Shown: positions 1 to 9,570 of the stretch, one piece after another
Position numbering within the stretch: position 1 is the first letter of the stretch
Layout of the letters: every line of letters begins with the position of its first letter
Assembly (NCBI GenBank): GCA_023441965.1
Contig: JAEZNB010000053.1
Location: 1-64,000, forward strand
Direction of reading: 5' to 3'
Length of the DNA stretch: 64,000 nucleotides
Origin: Bacillota bacterium
GTDB taxonomy: Bacteria > Bacillota > Clostridia > Lachnospirales > Lachnospiraceae
Notes under the pieces: generated by a model
Databases searched by the model: none
What the model saw: the letters and a program-made list of their open reading frames with translations, nothing else
What the model was told of the DNA's origin: nothing
Position numbers and translations under genes: made by a program

Positions 1-17
1 TGTATGTGGGGAACATA

Positions 18-63
18 AAGGGGCCTCTTGTAGCAACATGGCTATCATGTGAAACAGCCCCTT
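18..63. terminator. Hairpin at the left edge, possible terminator
   Basis: AAGGGGC (18-24) pairs with GCCCCTT (57-63) around a 32-base loop that itself holds CATG/CATG. It lies just beyond the stop of the minus-strand SRAP gene and before any plus-strand gene, so it could end a transcript coming from either side. The stretch also resembles the hairpin at 53538-53596 (shared GCCTCTTGTA followed by GGCTAT), which suggests a dispersed intergenic element. Confidence 0.35.
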
Positions 64-79
64 GATCTCTTATTATCCT

Positions 80-646
80 TTAAACCGCTTCTCTAATCAG
101 CATCGGGGGTACCCGGTGCAGGAGGTCGTTGGTTGCACCCGGATCGAGGATCCAGGTATCGATCTCATGCTTGGGAATCACCAGCGGCATCCGGGTATGA
201 ATCTCTTTCATGGAAGCATTGGCATCGGTGGTCAGGATGACAAACCGCATTTCCTCCTGATGATAAGTATATAACCCTGCCATATACAGGGCATTTGTGC
301 CCTCCAGGCGGAAGAGGAATTTCTGCTTCGTACTGTCCCATTCATAAAAGCCGGTGGAGGGTATGATACAGCGGCGGTTCAGCAGGCTGTCCCGGAAGGT
401 CCTCTTTTCGAAAGCAGTCTCTGCCCTGGCATTGATGATGACTCCCTTCTGATCGAATTTCGGAAAGCCCCAGCTGCTTAAGGCAGGCTCCGCCCTCTTC
501 CCTTCCTCTATGAGGATCGGTACCTGATTTGTCGGAAATATCTCTCCGGTCTTGGCCTCTTTACCGTGTATCTTTGCATTCAGCTTCTCTAATATCTCTC
601 TAACCTCATCGCTCTGTTCTACCGTAAAATTATATCTTCCGCACAT
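80..646 (-). CDS. SOS response-associated peptidase (SRAP/HMCES family)
   Basis: A 188-residue SRAP-fold protein. Members of this family form a thiazolidine DNA-protein crosslink with abasic sites in single-stranded DNA through the amino group and thiol of Cys2, shielding the lesion. The sequence opens MCGRY, so Cys2 is exposed once Met1 is removed. Further conserved positions are NARAET (about 72-77), the Glu in GFYEW (about 99-103) and the His in HTRMP (about 150-154). The length is close to the usual size, and the start is fixed by the need for Cys2. It is a lone gene with no SOS partners nearby. Family assignment is firm; the exact activity is inferred from the family. Confidence 0.92.
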   Translation of the reverse strand: MCGRYNFTVEQSDEVREILEKLNAKIHGKEAKTGEIFPTNQVPILIEEGKRAEPALSSWGFPKFDQKGVIINARAETAFEKRTFRDSLLNRRCIIPSTGFYEWDSTKQKFLFRLEGTNALYMAGLYTYHQEEMRFVILTTDANASMKEIHTRMPLVIPKHEIDTWILDPGATNDLLHRVPPMLIREAV

Positions 647-963
647 CGCCAGCCCTCATTTCTTTTTTCTATTTTATATCAGCATTCAAACACCTTCTGC
701 TTCATTTTCCATCCTATATTGTTCAGCACAAGTCGATTATTTCATACTGTTTTTTCCTATACTGATTTTACCATTCCGCATTCTATAAGACAAGCTTCTT
801 TCGTCACTCTTCTTATGCTCATTTCCCTGAAAAAGATATTTGACTTTTTGGGAAATTTGTTTATGATAGATATGGTGTGTATGAAATCTTACAGACGAAG
901 CAGATTAAGATAAAAGAACAAAATAGCCGATAACAATGAAAAGTACCCAAAGGAGGATACCAT
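647..963. promoter_or_regulatory. Intergenic region with candidate promoter for the DUF1846 gene
   Basis: This 317-base AT-rich gap separates two divergent genes. A plausible plus-strand sigma-A promoter is TTGACT (840-845), 16 bases, then TATGAT (862-867). An AAAGGAGG ribosome binding site sits just before the ATG at 964. No further gene, RNA or clear hairpin was seen. Confidence 0.45.
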
Positions 964-2469
964 ATGAAAACCGGATTTGATCCGCAGAAGTATATTGAGG
1001 AGCAGTCGAAATACATTCTGGAACGCGTCAACAACTATGATAAGCTCTACCTGGAGTTCGGGGGAAAGCTGATTGGTGACAAGCACGCCAAGAGGGTATT
1101 GCCCGGCTTTGACGAGGACGCGAAAATCAAGCTGCTTCAAAAGCTGAAGGATCAGGCAGAGATTATTATCTGCGTATATGCCGGTGACATTGAGCGCAAT
1201 AAGATTCGCGGAGATTTTGGTATCACCTATGACATGGATGTACTGCGCCTGATTGATGATTTCCGCAGCTATGGGCTGCAGGTCAACAGCGTGGTCATTA
1301 CCCGATATAACAAGCAGCCTGCCACAACAGTCTTTATTAATAAACTGGAAAATCGCAATATCATGGTTTATAAGCATTCTGCAATTCCCGGCTACCCTGC
1401 CGATGTGGATACGATTGTCAGTGAACAGGGCTATGGCATCAATCCCTACATAGAGACAACGAAGCCGATCGTAGTAGTTACCGCTCCGGGCCCCAACAGC
1501 GGTAAGCTGGCGACCTGCTTGAATCAGCTTTATCATGAATATCAGCTGGGACATTCCGCCGGCTATTCCAAATTTGAAACCTTCCCGATCTGGAACCTGC
1601 CCTTAAAGCATCCTGTGAATATTGCTTATGAAGCGGCAACCATCGATCTGAAGGATGTCAATATGATTGACAATTTCCACTTTGAGCGTTATAAGACCGT
1701 AACCGTGAACTATAACCGGGATCTGGAGATGTTCCCGGTAATCAAGAGAATCATCGAGAAGATCACGGGCAAGGAATCTATTTACCAATCCCCCACCGAT
1801 ATGGGCGTAAATCGTGCCGGCTTTGGGATTACGGATGATGTCATCGTCTCCGAAGCGTCCCGCCAGGAGATCATCCGCAGGTATTTTAATACCGTATGTG
1901 ATTACAAGAAGGGTCTACTGGATGAGGAATCCTTAAATCGCATGAAGGTAATCATGGAGGAGGTACAGCTGAAGCAGGAGGACCGTGCCTGCGTGCTTCC
2001 TGCCAGAGCATATGCTGCCAAGCTGAGGGAACAGTGCGGTGAAAATGAGCCTACACCAGTGATCGCCTTTGAATTAAATGACGGCAAGATCATTACCGGT
2101 AAGAGCTCCTCTACCATGGATTGCTCCTCCGCTGCGATCTTAAATGCCATTAAATATCTGGCCGGCATCAGTGACGATATCTATCTTCTGTCACCCCTGA
2201 TTTTAAATACGATCAAGGATCTGAAGGAGAAGGATCTGAACAGCAAGATTACGCACCTGAATGCAAATGAAATTCTGATTGCCCTAAGCATCTGCGCCGT
2301 TACCAACCCGACTGCTCAGCTGGCTTATGAGAAGTTATCTCAGTTAAAGGGAGTACAGGCCCATTGTACTGCAATGCTGAATAAGAATGACGAGCAGATC
2401 TTACGCAAGCTCGGCATCGACGTAACCAGCGACCCCGTATATCCTTCAGAGAATCTGTATTATCTGTAA
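964..2469 (+). CDS. DUF1846 family protein
   Basis: A 501-residue protein that matches the DUF1846 family in length and over its whole sequence (N-terminus MKTGFDPQKYIEEQSKYIL, inner motif VTAPGPNSGKLATC near 178-191, C-terminal region rich in short conserved blocks). The glycine- and serine-rich GPNSGK stretch resembles a nucleotide-binding loop, but the biochemical role of the family is not established to my knowledge. The start follows an AAAGGAGG site six bases upstream. The gene stands alone and is followed by a hairpin terminator, so it is probably monocistronic. Cytoplasmic: no signal peptide or membrane segment is visible. Confidence 0.9.
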   Translation: MKTGFDPQKYIEEQSKYILERVNNYDKLYLEFGGKLIGDKHAKRVLPGFDEDAKIKLLQKLKDQAEIIICVYAGDIERNKIRGDFGITYDMDVLRLIDDFRSYGLQVNSVVITRYNKQPATTVFINKLENRNIMVYKHSAIPGYPADVDTIVSEQGYGINPYIETTKPIVVVTAPGPNSGKLATCLNQLYHEYQLGHSAGYSKFETFPIWNLPLKHPVNIAYEAATIDLKDVNMIDNFHFERYKTVTVNYNRDLEMFPVIKRIIEKITGKESIYQSPTDMGVNRAGFGITDDVIVSEASRQEIIRRYFNTVCDYKKGLLDEESLNRMKVIMEEVQLKQEDRACVLPARAYAAKLREQCGENEPTPVIAFELNDGKIITGKSSSTMDCSSAAILNAIKYLAGISDDIYLLSPLILNTIKDLKEKDLNSKITHLNANEILIALSICAVTNPTAQLAYEKLSQLKGVQAHCTAMLNKNDEQILRKLGIDVTSDPVYPSENLYYL

Positions 2470-2535
2470 GCTTCGCCTAAGGCATACGGCTGATCATAGC
2501 TAAAACAGAAAGCATTCATAAAGCAGGAATCATTA

Positions 2536-2581
2536 AAGCTTCCCCAAACAGCTGTCAAGCTGTGAAGGGAAGCTTACTTTT
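2536..2581 (+). terminator. Terminator after the DUF1846 gene
   Basis: Nested stem: AAGCTTCCC (2536-2544) with GGGAAGCTT (2567-2575), and inside it CAGCT (2549-2553) with AGCTG (2558-2562) around a GTCA loop. A short T run follows (2578-2581). Confidence 0.65.
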
Positions 2582-2665
2582 ATGTTAACATCACCCTATG
2601 GGATTTCTGTACTTTTTGGCCTCTTTGACAAATATAATATTACAAAGTCGGCAAGGAGATTTCCT

Positions 2666-3220
2666 ATGGCAGCCCTCCTCCAGCAATTTGATGAATCCGT
2701 CCTCTTCTTCATCCGGGAACAATTAAGAAACCCTGTCATGGACCGCTTCATGGTCTTTGTGACCTCTCTCGGCAATGCAGGGTTCTTGTGGATCTTTATC
2801 GCTTTCCTGCTTCTGTGCCGGAAGCGTTACCAGAAATGTGGCATTGCCTTAATCTGCGCCCTATCCCTGACCATGCTGATCAGTGACGAGCTCCTGAAGC
2901 CCCTTGTGGGCAGGCTCCGTCCCAATATGAGATTCCCTGAGCTTCCGCTGCTGATCGGCCAAATCCGCTCTTATTCCTTCCCCTCGGGACACAGCTCTGC
3001 TGCCTTTGCCTCTGCTACCGTCCTATTCAGCTATTACAAGCATGCAGGTATGCTGGCCTATGTGGCAGCCGCCCTGATTGCATACTCCAGACTCTACCTC
3101 TTTGTTCATTATCCTACCGATGTTCTGGCCGGAATACTCCTGGGCAGTGTGATAGCCTTTCTGATCGTAAAGGCTATCAATCGTCTATACTCAACTTGCC
3201 TAGAAGGAACTGTCTCATAA
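2666..3220 (+). CDS. PAP2-family membrane phosphatase
   Basis: A 184-residue integral membrane phosphatase of the PAP2 / undecaprenyl pyrophosphate phosphatase superfamily. All three catalytic motifs are present: KPLVGRLRP (K-x6-RP), FPSGHS (PSGH) and SRLYLFVHYPTD (SR-x5-H-x3-D). Several hydrophobic segments surround them. It may recycle undecaprenyl pyrophosphate at the outer membrane face or dephosphorylate another lipid; sequence alone does not decide. The frame is open upstream to 2582, but AAGGAGA at 2653-2659 places the start at 2666, which also removes a non-conserved extension. It converges on the foldase gene with only 12 bases between stops. Confidence 0.88.
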   Translation: MAALLQQFDESVLFFIREQLRNPVMDRFMVFVTSLGNAGFLWIFIAFLLLCRKRYQKCGIALICALSLTMLISDELLKPLVGRLRPNMRFPELPLLIGQIRSYSFPSGHSSAAFASATVLFSYYKHAGMLAYVAAALIAYSRLYLFVHYPTDVLAGILLGSVIAFLIVKAINRLYSTCLEGTVS

Positions 3221-3232
3221 GACTTGGTTCTG

Positions 3233-4654
3233 TTAATCCTCAAAGCCGACCGCATCCCAAGCTTCAGAGTTGATCACAACATCATAATCCGCAGACCACT
3301 TGGTATAAAGCTCAGAGAACAGCTTGGTCCGCCGCTCCTCTATAATCGTTTCCTTTACCTGGATCGTTGCATCCTTATTAAAGTCCGAAACACAGTAGAT
3401 AATATGCCAACCATACTCCGTAGAGATCAAGTCACTGACCTCCCCCGTCTTCAGGGTAAAGGCTGCCTGTTCGAAGGCCGCACTGTATTCCTTGGGCCCC
3501 TGTCCTCTGCCAAAGGTATACTCTATCGTCTCTGCCTCTGAATTGGCTTCTGCCAAAGCATAAAAATCCTTCGTCTCCTTCGCCTGATCTAACAGGGCTC
3601 TTGCCTTATCATAGGCATTGTTTCTCTCTTCCGCGTTAAAAGGAGTGATCTTTCCGTCCTGATCCACCTCGGCCCCGTAAATCAGAAGCTGCTGAATCGT
3701 AACCTGCTTTGCCTCCAGATCCGATACGTTCGTATCTACATTCAGGGTCAAGGTCTCAAAGGCCTTCTCTGCCAGCATATTATCGGCATAAACCTTCTCC
3801 AGAAGCTCCCTCGTAATCAGGTACTTATCAATATCCGCATCAGATAAGCCTTCAAAATGCTCGTGGGCAAGGGCTTTCACCTCAGCCAGCTCATCCTCCG
3901 TCAGGGTAATTCCCTCTTCCTTGGCCTTCTCTCCGATAATCTTAAGCTCTGTGATCTGGTTTAATACCTCATCCTTAATGTGTGCTCCAAAGGTTTTTCC
4001 ATCCCCTAAGATATCTGCGCTCCAGATATCCTTGCCGTATTCGGTCTCATAATTTTCCTGAACCGATTTCAGATAGACCATGGCCTCATTATAGTAAACT
4101 CGGATATCTCCGACGATCGCAATCAGTTCTCCTGCATTCACATACTCCGTAGGGTCCTCCTGGATCTCTTCCTTCGTCAAAAGGTAGTAGGACAGCTCGG
4201 ACACAGAATCCGTATTGATATTATAGGAAACATAAAGCTCGCTCTTCTCATTCCGATAGGTGTAGATCAGGAGATTTGCTGCTGAATTAATGGTTTTGGC
4301 AGCCTCCTCTCCAAAGGTCTTTGTAAGGCTCTGCTCTGCATCCGCCTTCCTGCTTCCGATCTTGACGCCGAACATGGAGAATTTCTCGCCCTCCGGGAGC
4401 AATTTGATGGAAGTAATCTTTCCCTTAGGCGCGATCAGCTGCAGGGACCCCTCCAGGCTGTATACCCCGGTCCCCTCCTCGCTCAGCTTTGTTCCCGTTT
4501 TCCTCTGGAAATTCTTAATCGTGCTGCCCGTATACTTGGTCAGCTCGAATTTATCTTCTCCGGCATGACATCCGCTTAGAAAGGTCATGGTGAATACGAT
4601 GACGATCACCAGCCTGATCAGCGTTCTATATGGATTGATCGAATTATCATTCAT
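3233..4654 (-). CDS. PrsA-like parvulin-type foldase lipoprotein
   Basis: A 473-residue exported lipoprotein. Residues 1-29 form a lipoprotein signal with lipobox LSGC, so Cys29 should be lipid-modified. Residues about 35-160 form a globular region that I do not recognise. A SurA-like chaperone segment (about 175-300) follows, then a PpiC-type peptidyl-prolyl isomerase domain (about 315-455) with the typical FGRGQGPKEYSAAFEQAAF and GWHIIYC blocks. It probably helps folding of secreted proteins at the membrane surface. The N-terminal extra region makes it longer than classic PrsA. It shares strand with mfd upstream but is 101 bases away. Confidence 0.85.
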   Translation of the reverse strand: MNDNSINPYRTLIRLVIVIVFTMTFLSGCHAGEDKFELTKYTGSTIKNFQRKTGTKLSEEGTGVYSLEGSLQLIAPKGKITSIKLLPEGEKFSMFGVKIGSRKADAEQSLTKTFGEEAAKTINSAANLLIYTYRNEKSELYVSYNINTDSVSELSYYLLTKEEIQEDPTEYVNAGELIAIVGDIRVYYNEAMVYLKSVQENYETEYGKDIWSADILGDGKTFGAHIKDEVLNQITELKIIGEKAKEEGITLTEDELAEVKALAHEHFEGLSDADIDKYLITRELLEKVYADNMLAEKAFETLTLNVDTNVSDLEAKQVTIQQLLIYGAEVDQDGKITPFNAEERNNAYDKARALLDQAKETKDFYALAEANSEAETIEYTFGRGQGPKEYSAAFEQAAFTLKTGEVSDLISTEYGWHIIYCVSDFNKDATIQVKETIIEERRTKLFSELYTKWSADYDVVINSEAWDAVGFED

Positions 4655-4755
4655 GGTTGCACCTCATACTTGCTTCCTGTATATACTCTTTGGAGCCTTC
4701 TAGTTTCATTGTAGTGAAGCCCATTTCTATTGTCAAGGTTTATCCACGTACTCCT

Positions 4756-7700
4756 CTATTCCTCCTGCTTCAGCGGCTTGAAATCCTCCAATAGCTTTTT
4801 CAGGTTTTCAAATACAGCGATGCTGTCGGTCTTTCCCTTCGTATGCTTGGGCAGCTGATACAGAAAATAGGGACTTGACTGGGGCAGGAAGCGTAGACTG
4901 CCCTGGTATTTTGCGATCAGCTCCGGTATCTTCTCCACCCTTAGCCTAGCCTTGGGATACATCTGAAGCTTTACCTCATTCTCCTTATGGACCAGTCCGT
5001 TCACATAAACACTATGGCAGATCGACTTGATCAGGGCGATGTTCAGCAGGTTATTGACCGCAGCCGGCATATCGCCGAAGCGGTCCAGAAGCTCTTCCTG
5101 CATATCCATCAGCTCTTCTTCATTTTCAATGTCTGCGATACGTTTATAGATATCCAGCTTCTGAACCTCATTTCTGATATAGGTAGCAGGAATATAGGCA
5201 TCCATATCCATATCCACCGTGGTCTCAAAGGTCTCCTCCTCGGTTACCTCTCCCTTGGTATGCTTGACTGCTTCATTTAACAGCTTGCAGTAGAGATCAT
5301 AGCCGACTGCCTCCATATGACCGCTCTGCTCGGCACCCAGGATGTTCCCGGCTCCGCGGATCTCCAGATCCCGCATGGCAATCTTAAAGCCGGAGCCCAG
5401 CTCAGTGAATTCCTTGATCGCATGAAGACGCTTTTCGGCAATCTCCTTCAGCATCTTATCCCGTTTATACATTAAGAAGGCATAGGCCGTCCGGTTTGAC
5501 CGCCCCACCCGGCCTCTTAACTGATAAAGCTGGGACAGACCAAGCCGGTCTGCATCATCAATAATAATCGTATTTACATTGGAGATATCCAGTCCGGTCT
5601 CAATGATGGTGGTAGAGATCAGTACATCAATTTCACCGGAGATAAAATCGTACATGATCTTCTCCAGCGTCCTCTCATGCATCTGTCCGTGGGCAAAGGC
5701 TACATTTGCCTCCGGAACCAGCTTGGCAACCGTATTCGCCATCTCATCTATTCCATTGACCCGGTTAAAGACATAATAGACCTGTCCACCCCTGGCCAGC
5801 TCCCTGGTGATGGCCTCCCGGATGATTTCCTCATTATGCTCCAGTACATAGGTCTGAATCGGAAGCCGGTCCACCGGCGGCTCATCCAGTACGCTCATAT
5901 CTCTGATTCCTACCAGGCTCATATGAAGGGTTCTGGGAATCGGAGTCGCTGTCAGGGTCAGGACATCCACATCCTTCTTCAGCTGCTTGATTTTCTCCTT
6001 ATGGGTAACGCCAAAGCGCTGCTCCTCGTCCACGATCAGAAGCCCCAGATTCTTGAACTTCACATCGGAGGACAGCACTCGGTGGGTACCTACCACAATA
6101 TCCAGGTTCCCCTTTTTCAGCCGATCCAGTGTCTTCCTCTGCTCTGCAGCTGTACGGAAGCGGGACAGGACATCCACGCTGACCGGAAAGTCCATCATGC
6201 GCTGAACAAGGGTATTATAATGCTGCTGGGCCAGAATTGTCGTCGGCACCAGGAATACCACCTGCTTTCCGTCAGACACTGCCTTGAAGGCTGCCCGGAT
6301 CGCAATTTCCGTTTTTCCGTAACCCACATCACCGCAGACCAGACGGTCCATGATCTTCGGGCTCTCCATATCCTTCTTTGTCGCCTCTATGGCCAACAGC
6401 TGGTCATAGGTCTCCTCATAGGGGAAGGCCTCCTCGAATTCCTTCTGCCATACGGTGTCAGGCCCATACTGGTAGCCCTGCTTCTCCTGCCTCTGGGCAT
6501 AGAGATCCACCAGCTCCTTCGCAATTTCCTTGACTGCACCCTTCACCCTCGCCTTGGTATTCTTCCATTCCACGGAATTCAGCTTGTTCAGCTTCGGCTT
6601 TCTGCCCTCCTGGCCGGAGTATTTCTGAATCACATCAAGGCCTGTTGCAAGGATATACAACACGCCTCCGCCTGCATATTCTATTTTGATATAGTCTTTT
6701 GTAACCTTATCGACCTCGATTTTCTCGATGCCTCTATAGATACCGAGGCCGTGGTTCTCATGTACCACATAATCTCCGGGTGTTAGCTCCGTAAAGCTCT
6801 GAATCTTCTTGCCGTCATAGCTGGACTTCTTCTGCTTCTTCCTCTTCTCCGTACCGAAGATATCACTCTCTGAGATGATGACCAGCTTGATCATCGGATA
6901 CTCGAAGCCCCTCCGAAGATTTCCGTAAGCAACCATGATCTCACTCTGCATGAGTTCACGGTCCATATTCTCACTGTAGAAGGCACTTAAGCCAAAGTCC
7001 CGCAGATCCTCACTAAGTCGCATCGCCCTCGTTCTGGAGCCGGAGAGGAGAATGACCCGGTACTTATTCTTCTTCCACCTTTCCAGATCCTTCACCAGTA
7101 CATCAAAATTCTTATGATAGGAGGCTGCTGCCGATACGGTGAAATCATATTTATGCTTTAAGGAGAGATAATTGTTCTTCGTCTCCATCGTGCTGACCAG
7201 AATCGAATTCTTCCTGGCAAGCATGGCAAAGGCTTCCTTATAACCATAGATGACATCCATCTGTCCGGGAAGGATATAGCCCTTCTCGATACGTCCGATC
7301 ATACCCTCCCGAAATTCTGTCTCAACCGCTTCCCCCTTCTCAGCCAACCGCCCCGGCTCATCCAGAAAGAAGATGGTATCCTCATTATGAAAATACTCGA
7401 AGAAGCTCATGGTATGGTCATAGAAGTAATTGATGAAGCTCTCCATGGCAAGGGAACCTTGGAAGGATTCCAGATTCTCCTTGAATTCCCGGATGATCTG
7501 CCGAATCCTGGCTGCTTCCTCTGTCTTGAACAGCTCTCTTAAGCCCTTGACATACTCCTTCTCTTCCTCTTCCAGCTTCTTAAGACCCATTCGGATTCGA
7601 TTCTCATCCGGAATAATCTCTGCCGCGGGATAGATGACCAGGTGGTCCACCTGTTCAATGGAACGCTGGCTGCTGACATCAAAGACACGGATGGAGTCAA

Positions 7701-8292
7701 TCTCATCTCCCCATAGCTCAATCCGGTAGGGGGCTTCCTCCGTTAGGGGGAAGATATCGATGATACCGCCACGGACAGCGAAATCTCCGGGAGCCTCCAC
7801 CTGGGCCTGCCTTTCATATCCCAAGTGAATCAGGGATGCGCTAAACTCCTGTGTCTTAATGACGGAGTCGGCATTTACCGTAATCACACGGTCCTTTAAC
7901 AGCTGGAGCGGTAATAGTCTGTCCATGCCTCCGTCCAGGGTCATGATAATGGTCGTATCCTTCTGCTCGATGATCCTCCGCATAATCTTCAGACGGTCTC
8001 TGACGATTGCATTTCCATGGATATCCGCACTGTAGAAGATGATATCCTTCGCAGGATAGAGATAGACCTCCTTATCATACAGGCGGTAGTCCTCATAGAT
8101 CTCCTTCGCCTTCAGGTCGCTGTAGGTAACAATCACCTTAAATCTATAACCCTCGGAAAGCCCGTAAATCAGATGGCATTTCTGAGAATCAATACAGCCG
8201 GTAACCTGTACCGGCAAATCCTTCAATTTTATGTTGTCCCTGATATCATTAAATTCCTTTAATTCTCTTAAGGGAGCTGTAAAGGTCTTCAC
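4756..8292 (-). CDS. mfd: Transcription-repair coupling factor Mfd
   Basis: A 1178-residue full-length Mfd, an ATP-dependent translocase that removes stalled RNA polymerase and recruits UvrA to template-strand damage. Visible parts in order: UvrB-like N-terminal region; CarD-like RNA polymerase-binding module around 510 (HENHGLGIYRGI); RecG-like helicase with Walker A GDVGYGKT (about 651), DEEQ box (about 754), a second RecA lobe with QLRGRVGRS; and a C-terminal TRCF domain. It lies downstream of pth on the same strand, the pth-mfd-foldase order common in Firmicutes, which supports co-transcription. Confidence 0.97.
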   Translation of the reverse strand: MKTFTAPLRELKEFNDIRDNIKLKDLPVQVTGCIDSQKCHLIYGLSEGYRFKVIVTYSDLKAKEIYEDYRLYDKEVYLYPAKDIIFYSADIHGNAIVRDRLKIMRRIIEQKDTTIIMTLDGGMDRLLPLQLLKDRVITVNADSVIKTQEFSASLIHLGYERQAQVEAPGDFAVRGGIIDIFPLTEEAPYRIELWGDEIDSIRVFDVSSQRSIEQVDHLVIYPAAEIIPDENRIRMGLKKLEEEEKEYVKGLRELFKTEEAARIRQIIREFKENLESFQGSLAMESFINYFYDHTMSFFEYFHNEDTIFFLDEPGRLAEKGEAVETEFREGMIGRIEKGYILPGQMDVIYGYKEAFAMLARKNSILVSTMETKNNYLSLKHKYDFTVSAAASYHKNFDVLVKDLERWKKNKYRVILLSGSRTRAMRLSEDLRDFGLSAFYSENMDRELMQSEIMVAYGNLRRGFEYPMIKLVIISESDIFGTEKRKKQKKSSYDGKKIQSFTELTPGDYVVHENHGLGIYRGIEKIEVDKVTKDYIKIEYAGGGVLYILATGLDVIQKYSGQEGRKPKLNKLNSVEWKNTKARVKGAVKEIAKELVDLYAQRQEKQGYQYGPDTVWQKEFEEAFPYEETYDQLLAIEATKKDMESPKIMDRLVCGDVGYGKTEIAIRAAFKAVSDGKQVVFLVPTTILAQQHYNTLVQRMMDFPVSVDVLSRFRTAAEQRKTLDRLKKGNLDIVVGTHRVLSSDVKFKNLGLLIVDEEQRFGVTHKEKIKQLKKDVDVLTLTATPIPRTLHMSLVGIRDMSVLDEPPVDRLPIQTYVLEHNEEIIREAITRELARGGQVYYVFNRVNGIDEMANTVAKLVPEANVAFAHGQMHERTLEKIMYDFISGEIDVLISTTIIETGLDISNVNTIIIDDADRLGLSQLYQLRGRVGRSNRTAYAFLMYKRDKMLKEIAEKRLHAIKEFTELGSGFKIAMRDLEIRGAGNILGAEQSGHMEAVGYDLYCKLLNEAVKHTKGEVTEEETFETTVDMDMDAYIPATYIRNEVQKLDIYKRIADIENEEELMDMQEELLDRFGDMPAAVNNLLNIALIKSICHSVYVNGLVHKENEVKLQMYPKARLRVEKIPELIAKYQGSLRFLPQSSPYFLYQLPKHTKGKTDSIAVFENLKKLLEDFKPLKQEE

Positions 8293-8342
8293 GTGCTTCC
8301 TCCTGCCCTATCTCCGGAAGATTCCGGCTATCCTATTTCTTA

Positions 8343-8652
8343 GCTTTGTCCTTCTGCTGCATCCGGCAGCTTATCCTGTCCTGTAGCTTCTTCTATTCCA
8401 CAGCTTTGACCTGTGTCACCGCTTATCCCTACTCCACAGCTTTGTCTGTGTCATGGCTTTACCTACTTCACGTCTTTGTCTGTGTCGCGGCTTCACCCAC
8501 TTCACGGCTTTGTCTGTGTCGCAGCTTATCCCTACTACACAGCTTTGTCCTATGTCACCGCTTATTCCTGCGTTATCGTTTTAACCTGCTCCGCAGTCTT
8601 TTCCTGTGCTACGGCTTTCTCTTGCTCCGCAGTCTTCTCCTGTGCTACAGCT
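8343..8652 (-). repeat. 34-36 bp tandem repeat spanning the pth stop codon
   Basis: On the plus strand the units begin GCTT and end near TGTGTCAC or TGTGCTAC. Two 36-base units lie inside pth (about 8580-8650) and encode the 12-residue repeat KAVAQEKTAEQE. Five more units of 34-36 bases lie beyond the stop (about 8386-8560), preceded by a degenerate stretch to about 8343. A truncated 18-base unit, GATAACGCAGGAATAAGC on the minus strand, contains the TAA stop. The downstream units share CACAG-n-AAAG-CTGTGGA with the coding ones but contain stops in the pth frame. Confidence 0.8.
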
Positions 8653-9254
8653 TTACCCTTCCCCTTAGGCTTTTCCTTCTGTCCGGCATCCTTCTTCTTA
8701 TTATATAGATTCATGGCCTCATCAATCATAGAGTTCACCATAAGTCTGCAAGCATCCGAGGTATCCTTCAGGGCATCCCGGATGAGAGGCTGCTCGTCAC
8801 CCTGGAATCTGGATAGAACATAGTCAGCTAACACCCAGCCCTTTGGCTTGTCACCGACTCCAATCTTAATCCTCGGAAACTCCTCCGTTCCCAGATGGCT
8901 GATGATGCTCTTGATGCCGTTATGGCCACCGGCGCTGCCCTTCTTGCGAATCCGAAGCTGTCCCACCTCCAGACTGATATCATCATAAATCACGATGATA
9001 TCCTCCGGTGAGACCTTATAATAATCTACCAGCTCCCTGACACTTTCTCCGCTCAGGTTCATGTAGGTAACAGGCTGGGCCAGAATAACCTTCTCCCCGC
9101 CGATATACCCTTTGCCGCAGATTGCCTTATGCTTCTTAAAATCCAGGGGGATCCGATAGTCGTCCGACAGTCTGGTGATTGCATCCCAGCCGATATTATG
9201 TCTGGTCGCCTGGTATTTATCATTCGGGTTCCCCAATCCTATTATAATATGCAT
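8562..9254 (-). CDS. pth: Peptidyl-tRNA hydrolase with repeat-bearing C-terminal tail
   Basis: A 230-residue protein. Residues 1 to about 190 are a standard Pth fold that releases tRNA from peptidyl-tRNA dropped by ribosomes. Conserved active-site blocks are GLGNP with Asn (about 7-11), TRHNIGWD with the catalytic His (about 17-24), YDDISL with Asp (about 90-95) and GGHNG (about 110-114). Residues about 195-230 form a Lys/Glu/Gln/Ala-rich tail made of a 12-residue repeat (KAVAQEKTAEQE) that the family normally lacks; it is probably disordered or helical. The tail is encoded by a tandem repeat that continues past the stop. It is the first gene of the pth-mfd segment. Confidence 0.95.
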   Translation of the reverse strand: MHIIIGLGNPNDKYQATRHNIGWDAITRLSDDYRIPLDFKKHKAICGKGYIGGEKVILAQPVTYMNLSGESVRELVDYYKVSPEDIIVIYDDISLEVGQLRIRKKGSAGGHNGIKSIISHLGTEEFPRIKIGVGDKPKGWVLADYVLSRFQGDEQPLIRDALKDTSDACRLMVNSMIDEAMNLYNKKKDAGQKEKPKGKGKAVAQEKTAEQEKAVAQEKTAEQVKTITQE

Positions 9255-9570
9255 CTTATTTCCTCATTCCATCATTCTATATCTATCGGTAATTTATCGT
9301 TTTGCATTGCTTCCCGGCTCACCATATACTACTCATAAAGAGCCTCTAAAACTTGTACAATATCTTCATGCGCTAATATTATAATCTTTCCATAAATGAT
9401 TAGCAACTATTTCATTTAATATAACTACTCTATGCCTTCTGTTTACCTATACTCCTGATAAAGAGAAACTCATCAGGAATTATGGAGAATATACGGATCT
9501 TTATAAATACTAATTTACACTCTCGCAGGGGAGCACCATTGTATTATATAATACATCTTTTATGTAATTC
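9255..9570. other. Gap between pth and the CRISPR array
   Basis: 316 AT-rich bases with no coding frame of note. It holds an inverted repeat TCCTGAT...ATCAGGA (around 9450-9478) and a perfect 16-base palindrome TGTATTATATAATACA (9540-9555) next to the leader-distal end of the array, where it could act in 3' end formation of the pre-crRNA. The upstream region of pth must also lie here, but I could not point to a clear promoter. Confidence 0.4.

Noticed and set aside
889..1554. Minus-strand frame of 221 codons
   Set aside because: Antisense to the conserved DUF1846 gene, without a ribosome site or recognisable domain.
5677..6786. Long plus-strand frame (369 codons) opposite mfd
   Set aside because: It lies wholly antisense to the conserved helicase core of mfd, has no ribosome site, and its translation has the His/Leu/Arg-rich look of a shadow frame.
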